Below, in pieces: positions 33,610-42,164 of a stretch of 64,000 nt of DNA. Location of the stretch: the NCBI GenBank assembly GCA_937879855.1, contig CALFMO010000058.1, forward strand, positions 1-64,000, read 5' to 3'. The stretch comes from an uncultured Acidobacteriaceae bacterium (GTDB lineage: Bacteria; Acidobacteriota; Terriglobia; Terriglobales; Acidobacteriaceae). How positions within the stretch are numbered: position 1 is the first letter of the stretch; every line of letters starts with the position of its first letter. The notes under the pieces were generated by a model, which saw only the letters and a list, made by a program, of their open reading frames with translations, ran no database searches and had not been told where the DNA came from. A program made the translations under genes and the position numbers.

Positions 33610-36108
33610 ATGGTTTTGCGGTCTGTTCTAATCTCTTTATTCCTTTGCATCGCGTCCGGGGCAATGCCCCAAGTCGCTGCCCGTTCAGCTGTTCCTCACG
33701 AATCCAATCCCGCGGACGCATTCAAACAAGCTAAGCGGTCGCTGGCCCAGGGGCAGCTGGACCAAGCCCTTTCGGAGGCCAAACTGGGGCTAGCGCGAGC
33801 CCCGCGCAGCGTGGTGGGACTCAATCTGCTGGGCGTTATTTATAACCAACAAGGGAAATACGAGGAAGCAGCGATGCAGTTTCACCAAGCGTTGGCGATT
33901 GCTCCAGATTCTGTAGAGACGCTGGTCAATCTTGCAAATAGTTTGACAGCTCAGAACAAGCCCGAACTTGCAGAGCTCACCCTGAAGAGAGCGTTACGAC
34001 TCCAGCCCGGCAACAAGACAGCAGACTACAATCTTGCAGCCGTATTGTTGGGACAGCACAAAGCTAAGGAAGCATTGACGTACCTTTTGCGAATACCCTC
34101 ACCTGATCAGACAACTCGCTTGATGGTAGTTCGGGCATACCTGGATGCGGGAATGCTTGCCACTGGAATCGCGGCTGCCGAAAGGCTGGCCAAAGATTTT
34201 GCGAAGGACACCAGAGTTCATTTTTCTCTCGGAGTGTTGCTGGCTTCCCACCGGCAATACCGGGAGTCTGCTTACGAATTTGAGAAAGCGGATGCTCTAC
34301 AACCTGGGGACTTCGATATCCTGCATGACCTCGGCGAGGCCTATTTATTAAGCGGACAACTCCCGAAAGCGCAGGAAAGCCTCAGTCAGGCTTTGCGTTC
34401 GAAGCCTGACTCTGCAGATACTCTGTACTTGCTGGCAGAGACCTCGGCGGGGATGCACAGGGAAGTGGACGCCTTGGAACTGTTAGTGCGCGCGCGAAAG
34501 GTTGCTCCGAACAATACGGACATGCTGTTCCTGATGGCGCAGCTGAGCATGAAGCAGTCGTTCTTTGAGGACGCGATTGAAGTTCTAAACGATGGACTGA
34601 GAATTGATCCGAAACGCGCTGATTTTCACGCTGCTCTTGGAGAAAGCTACTTCACGGTGGGCAAAGTAGACCAAGCAGTTGAGGAGTTCAAGACGCTTGT
34701 CACCCTTGATCCTTCACCACGCTCGTATGTGTTCATGGGGCTCTGCTATCGACATCTTGGAAAGTACGAGGAGGCGAAACGCTATCTGAAGCAAAGTCTG
34801 AGCGCTGATCCAAACAATCTTCCTGCGCTGTTCAACCTTGGGTTTATCGCAAGGAAGGAAGGTAACAACCTGCAGGCTGAGCAGTACCTGCAGCGAGCAG
34901 TGCGCCTGGGCAAGGATTATCCAGAGGCTTTGTTTGAGTTAGGCAACTTGAAGATGGACCAGAAAAAGTACAACGAAGCAGTCCCATTGTTTCGCCATTT
35001 CATAGAAGTAACTGGAGACCCGACACAAGGCTATTACAAGGTCGCGATTTCGGAGAGAAATCTTCATCAGATGGACGCGGCGGAGCGTGACATGAGCGTC
35101 TTCAGAACGCTCTCGAAGAGCCCGCAGCCAACGAACTACCCTCTACAGCATTTTTTTGACTACTTGGAGCGTCGCAGCACATTAAGTTCAGAACAGCAGA
35201 ATGAAGCGGACCTTCGCCAGTTGCAAGCAGAGGTTCAACAGCATCCAGATCGCCCACGCAGCCTTTATTTGTTGGCAGAATCGCTTCTGAGATTGGGACG
35301 CACGAATGATGCGATGGAGATTCTTCGGCGCCTCGATACAGTCAGCGCTGGCGATTTTCGAACCCAACTGTATATCGGAATTTTGCTTGGCCGCTTCCAT
35401 CGTTACGAGGATGCAATTCGGTACTTCCAAGCAGCACTCAAAATAAACTCTTCCTCAGATGATGCCAAATACAATCTCGCCGAAGCGTATTTTCAGAGCG
35501 GCCGTTACGAAGAAGCGTTGAAGTCCCTCCTCGAGATATCTCTGGATGGCCAGAAGGAGAGCTCGTATCTAGGGCTCCTTGGCGATGTTTATGCGCGTTT
35601 GAGTCGTTATGAAGACGCAGCCAGGTGCCTGGAGCAGGCTGTCGCTGTGACGCCGGACAACGATCAATACCAAGCGTCACTCGCGCTAGTAAAACTGCGA
35701 ACTGGCGATACTGAGAACGCAGATCGAGTGTCACGCAGAGGGCTCGCGCGCATTCCTAATTCGGGTCTGCTGTATTGGACAGCTGGGATTGTGGCAGTGG
35801 TTCGCGGTCACGAGCGCGACGCGGAAAATTTGTTAAAGAAAGCATCTGAGCTCAATCCTTCTCGGGAAGCGGTCGCTGCAACTCTCGGGATCTTCTACTA
35901 CGAGGAAGGGCGATATTCCGACGCTCGCGACGTGCTCAGAAGGTGTGAGGAGATGTTTCCGCAGGGCACGCTCGATTTCCAGAAGATCAAAGCAGTGCTG
36001 GATGCAGCGTCGAGTTCAGGACCGCCCAGACCGTCCGACAATCTCCCTCCTGAAGCTCGAAGAGAATTCTACGAACTGGCGCTGATGATGAGCGACCAGG
36101 AACAGTAG
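33610..36108 (+). CDS. Exported long TPR-repeat protein
   Basis: An 832-residue protein. The ATG at 33610 (GGGGTAG upstream) gives a signal peptide (VLRSVLISLFLCIASGAMP, cleavage near VAA). Almost all of the mature protein is TPR repeats, about 18-20 of them, with the usual W/L-G-Y-A-F-A-P pattern (VGLNLLGVIYNQQGKYEEAA, TLVNLANSLTAQNKPELAEL). It has no catalytic motif. It is followed 66 bp later by the ASPIC/UnbV propeller protein. TPR plus ASPIC/UnbV pairs are common in acidobacteria near TonB receptors and may build an envelope complex; that role is inference. Confidence 0.85.
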   Translation: MVLRSVLISLFLCIASGAMPQVAARSAVPHESNPADAFKQAKRSLAQGQLDQALSEAKLGLARAPRSVVGLNLLGVIYNQQGKYEEAAMQFHQALAIAPDSVETLVNLANSLTAQNKPELAELTLKRALRLQPGNKTADYNLAAVLLGQHKAKEALTYLLRIPSPDQTTRLMVVRAYLDAGMLATGIAAAERLAKDFAKDTRVHFSLGVLLASHRQYRESAYEFEKADALQPGDFDILHDLGEAYLLSGQLPKAQESLSQALRSKPDSADTLYLLAETSAGMHREVDALELLVRARKVAPNNTDMLFLMAQLSMKQSFFEDAIEVLNDGLRIDPKRADFHAALGESYFTVGKVDQAVEEFKTLVTLDPSPRSYVFMGLCYRHLGKYEEAKRYLKQSLSADPNNLPALFNLGFIARKEGNNLQAEQYLQRAVRLGKDYPEALFELGNLKMDQKKYNEAVPLFRHFIEVTGDPTQGYYKVAISERNLHQMDAAERDMSVFRTLSKSPQPTNYPLQHFFDYLERRSTLSSEQQNEADLRQLQAEVQQHPDRPRSLYLLAESLLRLGRTNDAMEILRRLDTVSAGDFRTQLYIGILLGRFHRYEDAIRYFQAALKINSSSDDAKYNLAEAYFQSGRYEEALKSLLEISLDGQKESSYLGLLGDVYARLSRYEDAARCLEQAVAVTPDNDQYQASLALVKLRTGDTENADRVSRRGLARIPNSGLLYWTAGIVAVVRGHERDAENLLKKASELNPSREAVAATLGIFYYEEGRYSDARDVLRRCEEMFPQGTLDFQKIKAVLDAASSSGPPRPSDNLPPEARREFYELALMMSDQEQ

Positions 36109-36174
36109 CACCACCACTTTCCGCTCCGAGGGGCCCTGATGCTTACTTTGAAGATGCTACATTCTTAACGGGCA

Positions 36175-37869
36175 ATGAGTCGCTATTCTTTATTCGCGAT
36201 CCCGTTGGCGACGCTTCTGGCGGTTGCAACCCTCGCGCAGGTCAAGGAGTCCCGGCCGACCGCACCAACTCCGGCAGAATTCGTCGATGTGACCGCAAGC
36301 CTTGGAGTGCAATTTCAGCATGCTGCACCACACACCTCCAAAAAATATCTGCTTGAGACGATGGGGTCGGGAGTCGCGCTTTTTGATTATGACAACGATG
36401 GAAGACTCGATCTGTTTGTAGTAAACGGCGCTGAAATTAACGCCCCATCTCCACCCGGGACAATTCCGCAAAAGACCGGGCCGAAGTATTGGAATCGCCT
36501 GTATCACCAAAAACCTGACGGTACGTTCCAGGACGTGACCGAGCACGCCGGTCTACAAGGTGCGGGCTACGGAATGGGAGTAGCTGTCGGCGACTATGAC
36601 AACGATGGGTTTGAAGACTTGTTCGTCGCCGGGTATGGCGGCAATCATCTGTATCACAACAATGGCAACGGCACTTTCACGGACGTAACGGATAAGGCCG
36701 GAGTGGCTGGAGGTGGCTGGTCCACGAGCGCGGCCTGGGTGGATTTAGATGGCGACGGACTATTGGATCTTGTTGTTGCGCGATATCTGCAGTGGGACTT
36801 TAACGATATATGGTGCGGTGAACGCAAACAAGGATACCGATCTTTCTGCCATCCCGATGAGTTTCAGGCGATTGTCCCTCTCGTGTACCACAACGACGGC
36901 AACGGGCACTTCACCGACATCACAAAACAGGCGGGATTTGCGAAGTCCGGAAAAGGCCTCGGAATAGCGATCGCGGATTTTAATGGCGATGGGCACATTG
37001 ACGTTTTCGTCGCCAACGATTCCGTTTCCGAGTTTCTTTACCAGAACAAAGGCGATGGCACTTTCGACGAAGTCGCACTGTTTGCGGGCGCCGGTGTTGA
37101 CGGAGACGGACATGCATACGCTGGAATGGGCGTAGATTTCGCCGATTATGATAACGACGGATTGCCGGATATCGTCGTCAGCGATCTCGCGTACCAGAAA
37201 TATTCGCTCTACCACAACAATGGCGATGGCACTTTTGCGTATTCAAGTGACAGCACTGGCTTGGGTTCGATGACATTTCTTCATTCCGGCTGGGGGATGA
37301 GGTTCATTGACTACGACAACGACGGATGGAAGGATCTGTTAGTTGCGCAGGCGCACGTGATGGACACGATTGAATTGAACTATCCTCAGCTGCACTACCG
37401 TGAGCCGATGCTGCTTGCGCGCAACACTGGGCATGGTTTTGTTGATGTATCAAAACAGTCTGGCGCGGTGTTCGATCAACCCTGGGCAAGTCGAGGCATG
37501 GCAATCGGCGACATTGATAATGATGGTCGGCTTGATGCTGTTATTACCGAGAACGGCGGTCCAGTACACATTCTGCATAACGAAACCAGCACGCAAAATC
37601 ATTGGCTCACCCTGAATTTGGTGGGTCACAAAAGCAATCGCGACGCAATCGGCGCGGCGGTAAAGATCATCACCGCGCAAGGCGAGCAGTATGCAACCGT
37701 GACAACATGCGGGAGCTATTTGTCTTCTGGGGACAAGAGAGTGCACTTCGGACTTAGCCTTCAGTCAACAATTAAAGAGATCAATATCCGCTGGCCGAGC
37801 GGGATCAGACAGACCCTTCACAATGTGAAGGGTGATCAAATACTACGCGTTTATGAACCCACGAAATGA
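36175..37869 (+). CDS. Secreted FG-GAP/VCBS propeller with ASPIC/UnbV domain (CRTAC1-like)
   Basis: A 564-residue exported protein. The signal peptide is MSRYSLFAIPLATLLAVATL. The body holds at least seven FG-GAP/VCBS blades with Ca-binding loops of DxDxDG type (YDNDGRLDLFVVNG, YDNDGFEDLFVAGYGGN, DLDGDGLLDLVVARY, FNGDGHIDVFVAND, YDNDGLPDIVVSDL, DIDNDGRLDAVITENGG). The last 90 residues are the ASPIC/UnbV domain (NHWLTLNLVGHKSNRDAIGA then IRWPSGIRQTL). By family knowledge these are calcium-binding surface or periplasmic proteins of unclear function. It is probably co-transcribed with the TPR gene before it. Confidence 0.9.
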   Translation: MSRYSLFAIPLATLLAVATLAQVKESRPTAPTPAEFVDVTASLGVQFQHAAPHTSKKYLLETMGSGVALFDYDNDGRLDLFVVNGAEINAPSPPGTIPQKTGPKYWNRLYHQKPDGTFQDVTEHAGLQGAGYGMGVAVGDYDNDGFEDLFVAGYGGNHLYHNNGNGTFTDVTDKAGVAGGGWSTSAAWVDLDGDGLLDLVVARYLQWDFNDIWCGERKQGYRSFCHPDEFQAIVPLVYHNDGNGHFTDITKQAGFAKSGKGLGIAIADFNGDGHIDVFVANDSVSEFLYQNKGDGTFDEVALFAGAGVDGDGHAYAGMGVDFADYDNDGLPDIVVSDLAYQKYSLYHNNGDGTFAYSSDSTGLGSMTFLHSGWGMRFIDYDNDGWKDLLVAQAHVMDTIELNYPQLHYREPMLLARNTGHGFVDVSKQSGAVFDQPWASRGMAIGDIDNDGRLDAVITENGGPVHILHNETSTQNHWLTLNLVGHKSNRDAIGAAVKIITAQGEQYATVTTCGSYLSSGDKRVHFGLSLQSTIKEINIRWPSGIRQTLHNVKGDQILRVYEPTK

Positions 37870-38160
37870 GGTAAACCCAGACGGTCAACCGAGGATAGAA
37901 AAGTGCCACGCGAATTGCGTGCAAGTTTAGCTTGACAAACATCGCCAGCAAGCTAGGGCTTGCTTCCTGAGCTAGCGTACGTAAGCGCTTCTCAGCACAG
38001 CTAACGAGTGGCGCTGTCAACAGTCAAGATTCAATTCGAAAGAAATCGGATCCCGGCACCTTGCCAGAAAGAATCAGAGTCAGAGGCGGATATGACAAAG
38101 ATTCTTTCTGCTTGGTCTGACCTGGAACTTATGGGCGGGCGCTTCGGCGCTAAGGTTCCG

Positions 38161-38181
38161 CGGGTCACGAAACCCGTTTTT
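38161..38181 (+). terminator. Possible intrinsic terminator
   Basis: CGGGT and ACCCG flank a six-base loop and are followed by TTTTT. The stem is short (five GC-rich pairs). It would end read-through from the TPR-ASPIC/UnbV transcript just before the TonB-receptor promoter at 38205. Confidence 0.4.
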
Positions 38182-38204
38182 CTCAGGTCTAACGCATTTT
38201 TTGC

Positions 38205-38232
38205 TTGACAAGGATAGTACAAAGGTACTAAT
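38205..38232 (+). promoter_or_regulatory. Promoter of the TonB-receptor transcript
   Basis: TTGACA at 38205-38210, then ACTAAT at 38227-38232 after 16 bases (or TACTAA after 15). The first operator copy begins at the very next base, over the expected start of transcription, a classic repression layout. Confidence 0.6.
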
Positions 38233-38246
38233 CGTGTACGTGCACG
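38233..38246 (+). promoter_or_regulatory. LacI-type operator C (CGTGTACGTGCACG)
   Basis: Identical in all 14 bases to operator A. It overlaps the predicted transcription start of the TonB receptor. A weaker ten-of-fourteen match lies upstream at 37974-37987. Confidence 0.78.
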
Positions 38247-38250
38247 TTGC

Positions 38251-38264
38251 CGTGTACGTACACA
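38251..38264 (+). promoter_or_regulatory. LacI-type operator D (CGTGTACGTACACA)
   Basis: A nearly perfect palindrome (TGTACGTACA core) 18 bp after operator C and just before the ribosome-binding site of the TonB receptor. It defines the symmetric consensus CGTGTACGTACACG best. Confidence 0.75.
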
Positions 38265-38286
38265 TTACGCGATGCCGGAGGGGACA

Positions 38287-41200
38287 ATGTCACGAAACAC
38301 CCTATTCACACCTCGAAGTGCTGTTCTTGTCGCCCTGCTAGCTACATGGCTGTTTCCCGTCTCCGCTATCGCACAGGTCGACGCCGGAGCCGTCAGAGGC
38401 ACCGTGACCGATTCCACGGGAGCGGTCGTTGCAAATGCCAAAGTTACCTTGATCAACGATGCTACCGGTCTCAGCACGGCCACGGTCACTTCGGCGGACG
38501 GAAGCTACACATTTGGTCCAGTCAAGATCGGGCCCTACACGATCAACGTCGAGGCGCCCGGATTTCGCAAAGGGACAACTCACGTTACCGTCAATGTCCA
38601 GGAACAGGCTCGCGCTGACTTTCGGTTGGTCACGGGTGCGATCACTGAGACAGTTGAAGTAACCGCAGCCGCCCCGCAGCTTCAGACGCAAGATGCATCC
38701 GTTGGCACGGTTGCAACGAGTCAGCAAGTCAATGATCTGCCGTTAAACGGCCGCAACTACACATTCCTGGCGCAGCTTGGCGCAGGAGTAACCAAGTTGA
38801 ACCCTACCCGCGGATTGGATGCGACTGGTAGTTTCGTTGCGAACGGCCTGACTACAGTGCACAACAACTACCTGCTCGATGGCATCGACAATAACAACGA
38901 CACCGTCGATTTTCTCAACGGCGCAGCCTACGCCAATCTGCCTCCGCCGGATGCGATCCAGGAGTTCAAAGTTCAAACCAGCAATTTCAGCGCCGAGTTT
39001 GGACGAGCGGGCGGAGCGGTGGTCAACGCGGCGGTGAAATCGGGCACGAATCAATTCCACGGGACCGCGTGGGAGTTTTTGCGCAATGATCTGTTCGATG
39101 CCACATCTTTAGATCAGTGGTTCACTCCCACAAGCCAGAAGAAAAAAGGTGAGCTCCGTCGGAACCAGTTCGGCGCAGCGGCCGGCGGGCCGATTATTAA
39201 GAATAAATTGTTCTTCTTCGGTGACTACGAGGGTACCCGTATTCGCCAAAGCGTAGAGAAGAATCCTAGTGTTCCCACCAGTGCGGAGGCGGCGAGTGGA
39301 TTCTTGGATTACCGGGACCGCTTTGCCTCCACGACGACAAACTACACGGATTTGCTGGGCAGGTCCTTTAATGGTGCCACGATTTTCGATCCTGCAACCA
39401 CACGCTCGGTTACCGCCGGTTCGGCCGATCCAGCGACTGGCCTGGTTGCCACCGGTTCGGGTTTTGTGCGCGACCCTTTCTACACGGGCGGAAGCATTGC
39501 CGGAATGATCAATTTCACCACTGCCGCCCAGATGAATCTGATGAATCAATTGCCCTCCGGACGCATTGACGCCAACGCACTGAAGTTGCTGCAGCTTTAT
39601 CCCGCAGCCAGCATTACCAATATTTCCGATCCCAAGTATTTTTTAAACAACTATTTCGCCAACCGCAGCCAGCCTGACGACAACAACCACTTCGATGTGC
39701 GGGTGGACCAAAATTTCAGCCAGCGCGATCAATTATTCGGTCGAGTCAGCTATAGTCGGCGGCACGCGAATTTTCCCGGCGATTTCACGGGTCTTGGCGA
39801 CAACACCGGATTTGGCGGGGGGGATTTCACGGATCGCTCGCTTAACTTGGCTGTCAGCGAAACCCACGCGTTCTCGGCGACCCTGATCAATGAAGCGCGT
39901 TTTGGTTACAGCCGGCTCCGCACTTCCTCTCAGCCAGCCAGCGCACTCGTCAGCGGAGTCCCGGCGCAATTTGGTATTCAAGGAATTCCGCAAACCGCCG
40001 AAAACGGTGGGCTGCCGACAATTGCTATCAGCGGGTTGACGGGGCTAGGCGCAGGCGCGTTTGCCAGCCCTAACCGGCGTAGTAGCGACACCATTCAGTT
40101 CACGGAGAATTTGACCAAGGTCCATGGTGGCCACAGTTTCAAGGGTGGCTTCGAATATCAGCGACTGCACTTCCCGTGGGTTGATCCGGCTTGGTCCCGT
40201 GGCCAGTTCAATTTTGGAGGCTATACGGGGATGGCTCCGGGAGTTGGTGGTGCAACTACCGGAGGAGTGGGTCCGGCCGATATCCTGCTAACACCGACCA
40301 CAGCGACAGTTCCAAACGGAGTCAACAACGTCGGCGGAGCGAGTTTTGTAGCCGCCTCCAACATCACTCAACCTGACGATTTGCGTCATTACTACGGCAC
40401 ATACTTCCAGGATGACTGGAAGGCGACGTCCAGGCTAACCTTGAATATGGGCCTGCGTTGGGAGATCTTCGGCGGTGTGGGTGAGAGCAACGGCAAGCAA
40501 GCCGGTCTTTTGATGCCTAATCCGAATGGCGCCGGCGCTCAGTATGCAATCCTATCGCAACAGAAGAGCGCCCCACTATCACCGGCGTTCGTGCCTCTGT
40601 TGGCGAAAGATGGGATTGGATTGAAGTACCTCAGTGGGTCAAGTATTTTCACGACGCCACTGACAAATTTTGCTCCCAGAATTGGATTGGCGTATCAGTT
40701 CACATCCAAGCTTGTCGCTCGTGGCGGGTACGGAATGTTCTATGGCGGATTCGAGAACCTCGGCGGAGCGCCAGATCCCGGCTACGATTACCCATTCACC
40801 GCGAACCTTGCCTTCTCCGCGCCGAATGGCAACATTCTTCCGCTGCTTTATCCCAACGGACAACAGGCGACGCTCGAAAACGGGCTCACTGCAGCGAATC
40901 CCGATCCAGCAAGCCCGAACTTCAGTCCCAACGGTCTGGGACTCATCGGATTCCAGCGCCCCTGGAAGACGGCCTATACGCAAGAGTGGAATGGCTCGGT
41001 ACAGTATCAGTTGTCCGATGCTCAGACGATTACTGTGGCCTACATCGGGAACAACACTCACCACTTGCTCAACGGGGAGAAGCGAAACATTCCAAACCTG
41101 CTTCTTCCGCCCGGGACGAACAAGACGCCTTACCTGCCCTTTCCCGACTTCCAAGAGAACAGTGACTACCTGAACCCGAACGGAGCAGCTTTTTACAACT

Positions 41201-41970
41201 CGGTGCAGATCACTTTTGAGCGCCGATTCAAACAAGGCCTGAATGTGCTAGCTGATTACACCCGATCCGTATGCAAGAATGATTACAAAAACATTCTCGG
41301 TCTCTCTGAGAACCAGTTCAATCGTGCACCAACGCTTCCAGGCTTTAGTGATCTCAGGGACTACACATTCTGCGGTAACGATGTCCCCAATATTTTTCAT
41401 GCCAGCGGTATCTGGCAACTGCCAATTGGCAAAGGCAAGCTCCTGGGTAAGAACATGTCGGGCGTAGCTGACTCACTCATTGGCGGATGGAGCACACAGT
41501 GGATTGTCACCTCGCAGGATGGGTTCCCGTTCACCATCGCTTGCCCTACCGGCACAACGAGCGGAGATTTCCAATGCTATGCTCCAATCGCGAAGGGAGC
41601 GAATCCCTACGCAGCCAAGGGACCGCACGGCATTGGGCCGTTCCTAAATGACTCAGCCTTCGTTCAGCCTCCGGCCGCGACAACCATTGGGCAAACTGAT
41701 TTCAGCCCTCTCGGAACTTCCTGGAATCAAGTCCACGGACCCGCTTACACCGACCTTGATTTCTCGATCTTCAAGAAATTCCGAACAACTGAAAAAACCA
41801 ACCTAGAGTTCCGGGCCGAGTTCTTCAACCTCCTGAATCACCCCAACTTTGGGACCAGTATTGGTAACTCGAATTTCTTGAACAATACCGCGAGCAATCC
41901 TTTTGGAGCGATAAACAACACCATCGGCAACGGACGTGAAACCGAGTTCGCGCTGAAGTTTTATTGGTAA
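38287..41970 (+). CDS. Oar-like TonB-dependent outer-membrane receptor
   Basis: A 1227-residue outer-membrane transporter. I place the start at 38287 because GGAGGGG at 38277-38283 precedes it; the in-frame ATG at 38272 lies before that box. Signal peptide, then a carboxypeptidase-regulatory-like domain (VRGTVTDSTGAVVANAKVTL, about 30-115), a plug domain (LPLNGRNYTFLAQLGAGVTK, LLDGIDNNNDTVDFLNGAAY), and a long beta-barrel ending in ETEFALKFYW with a terminal aromatic residue. This architecture is the acidobacterial Oar type used for large substrates. Two operators and a promoter directly upstream and galactoside hydrolases downstream point to galactan- or galactoside-oligomer uptake. Confidence 0.92.
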   Translation: MSRNTLFTPRSAVLVALLATWLFPVSAIAQVDAGAVRGTVTDSTGAVVANAKVTLINDATGLSTATVTSADGSYTFGPVKIGPYTINVEAPGFRKGTTHVTVNVQEQARADFRLVTGAITETVEVTAAAPQLQTQDASVGTVATSQQVNDLPLNGRNYTFLAQLGAGVTKLNPTRGLDATGSFVANGLTTVHNNYLLDGIDNNNDTVDFLNGAAYANLPPPDAIQEFKVQTSNFSAEFGRAGGAVVNAAVKSGTNQFHGTAWEFLRNDLFDATSLDQWFTPTSQKKKGELRRNQFGAAAGGPIIKNKLFFFGDYEGTRIRQSVEKNPSVPTSAEAASGFLDYRDRFASTTTNYTDLLGRSFNGATIFDPATTRSVTAGSADPATGLVATGSGFVRDPFYTGGSIAGMINFTTAAQMNLMNQLPSGRIDANALKLLQLYPAASITNISDPKYFLNNYFANRSQPDDNNHFDVRVDQNFSQRDQLFGRVSYSRRHANFPGDFTGLGDNTGFGGGDFTDRSLNLAVSETHAFSATLINEARFGYSRLRTSSQPASALVSGVPAQFGIQGIPQTAENGGLPTIAISGLTGLGAGAFASPNRRSSDTIQFTENLTKVHGGHSFKGGFEYQRLHFPWVDPAWSRGQFNFGGYTGMAPGVGGATTGGVGPADILLTPTTATVPNGVNNVGGASFVAASNITQPDDLRHYYGTYFQDDWKATSRLTLNMGLRWEIFGGVGESNGKQAGLLMPNPNGAGAQYAILSQQKSAPLSPAFVPLLAKDGIGLKYLSGSSIFTTPLTNFAPRIGLAYQFTSKLVARGGYGMFYGGFENLGGAPDPGYDYPFTANLAFSAPNGNILPLLYPNGQQATLENGLTAANPDPASPNFSPNGLGLIGFQRPWKTAYTQEWNGSVQYQLSDAQTITVAYIGNNTHHLLNGEKRNIPNLLLPPGTNKTPYLPFPDFQENSDYLNPNGAAFYNSVQITFERRFKQGLNVLADYTRSVCKNDYKNILGLSENQFNRAPTLPGFSDLRDYTFCGNDVPNIFHASGIWQLPIGKGKLLGKNMSGVADSLIGGWSTQWIVTSQDGFPFTIACPTGTTSGDFQCYAPIAKGANPYAAKGPHGIGPFLNDSAFVQPPAATTIGQTDFSPLGTSWNQVHGPAYTDLDFSIFKKFRTTEKTNLEFRAEFFNLLNHPNFGTSIGNSNFLNNTASNPFGAINNTIGNGRETEFALKFYW

Positions 41971-42164
41971 ACAACCGGCCGCGCGGGGAGACTTGGCCTC
42001 CTCTCGCCTCAGTTTGGTTCCTGAGGGCTGCAACGAGGGCGACTTCCGTCCGTGGTCTTGCAGGAGTTGCCTTCGTCGTGCGAATACGAGCAACTGCTTC
42101 CCCTTGCGCTTAGTGCATGATCGAAGCATGATTGGGACGGTAACATCAGGTTTAGTCCGTTGCG

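Noticed and set aside
37974..37987. Further operator-like site (AGCGTACGTAAGCG)
   Set aside because: Only ten of fourteen bases match, and no convincing promoter is at the right distance. Kept out of the operator set.
38092..38208. 38-codon ORF (MTKILSAWSDLELMGG...) before the TonB receptor
   Set aside because: It overlaps the hairpin terminator candidate and the -35 box of the receptor promoter, and has no recognisable family.
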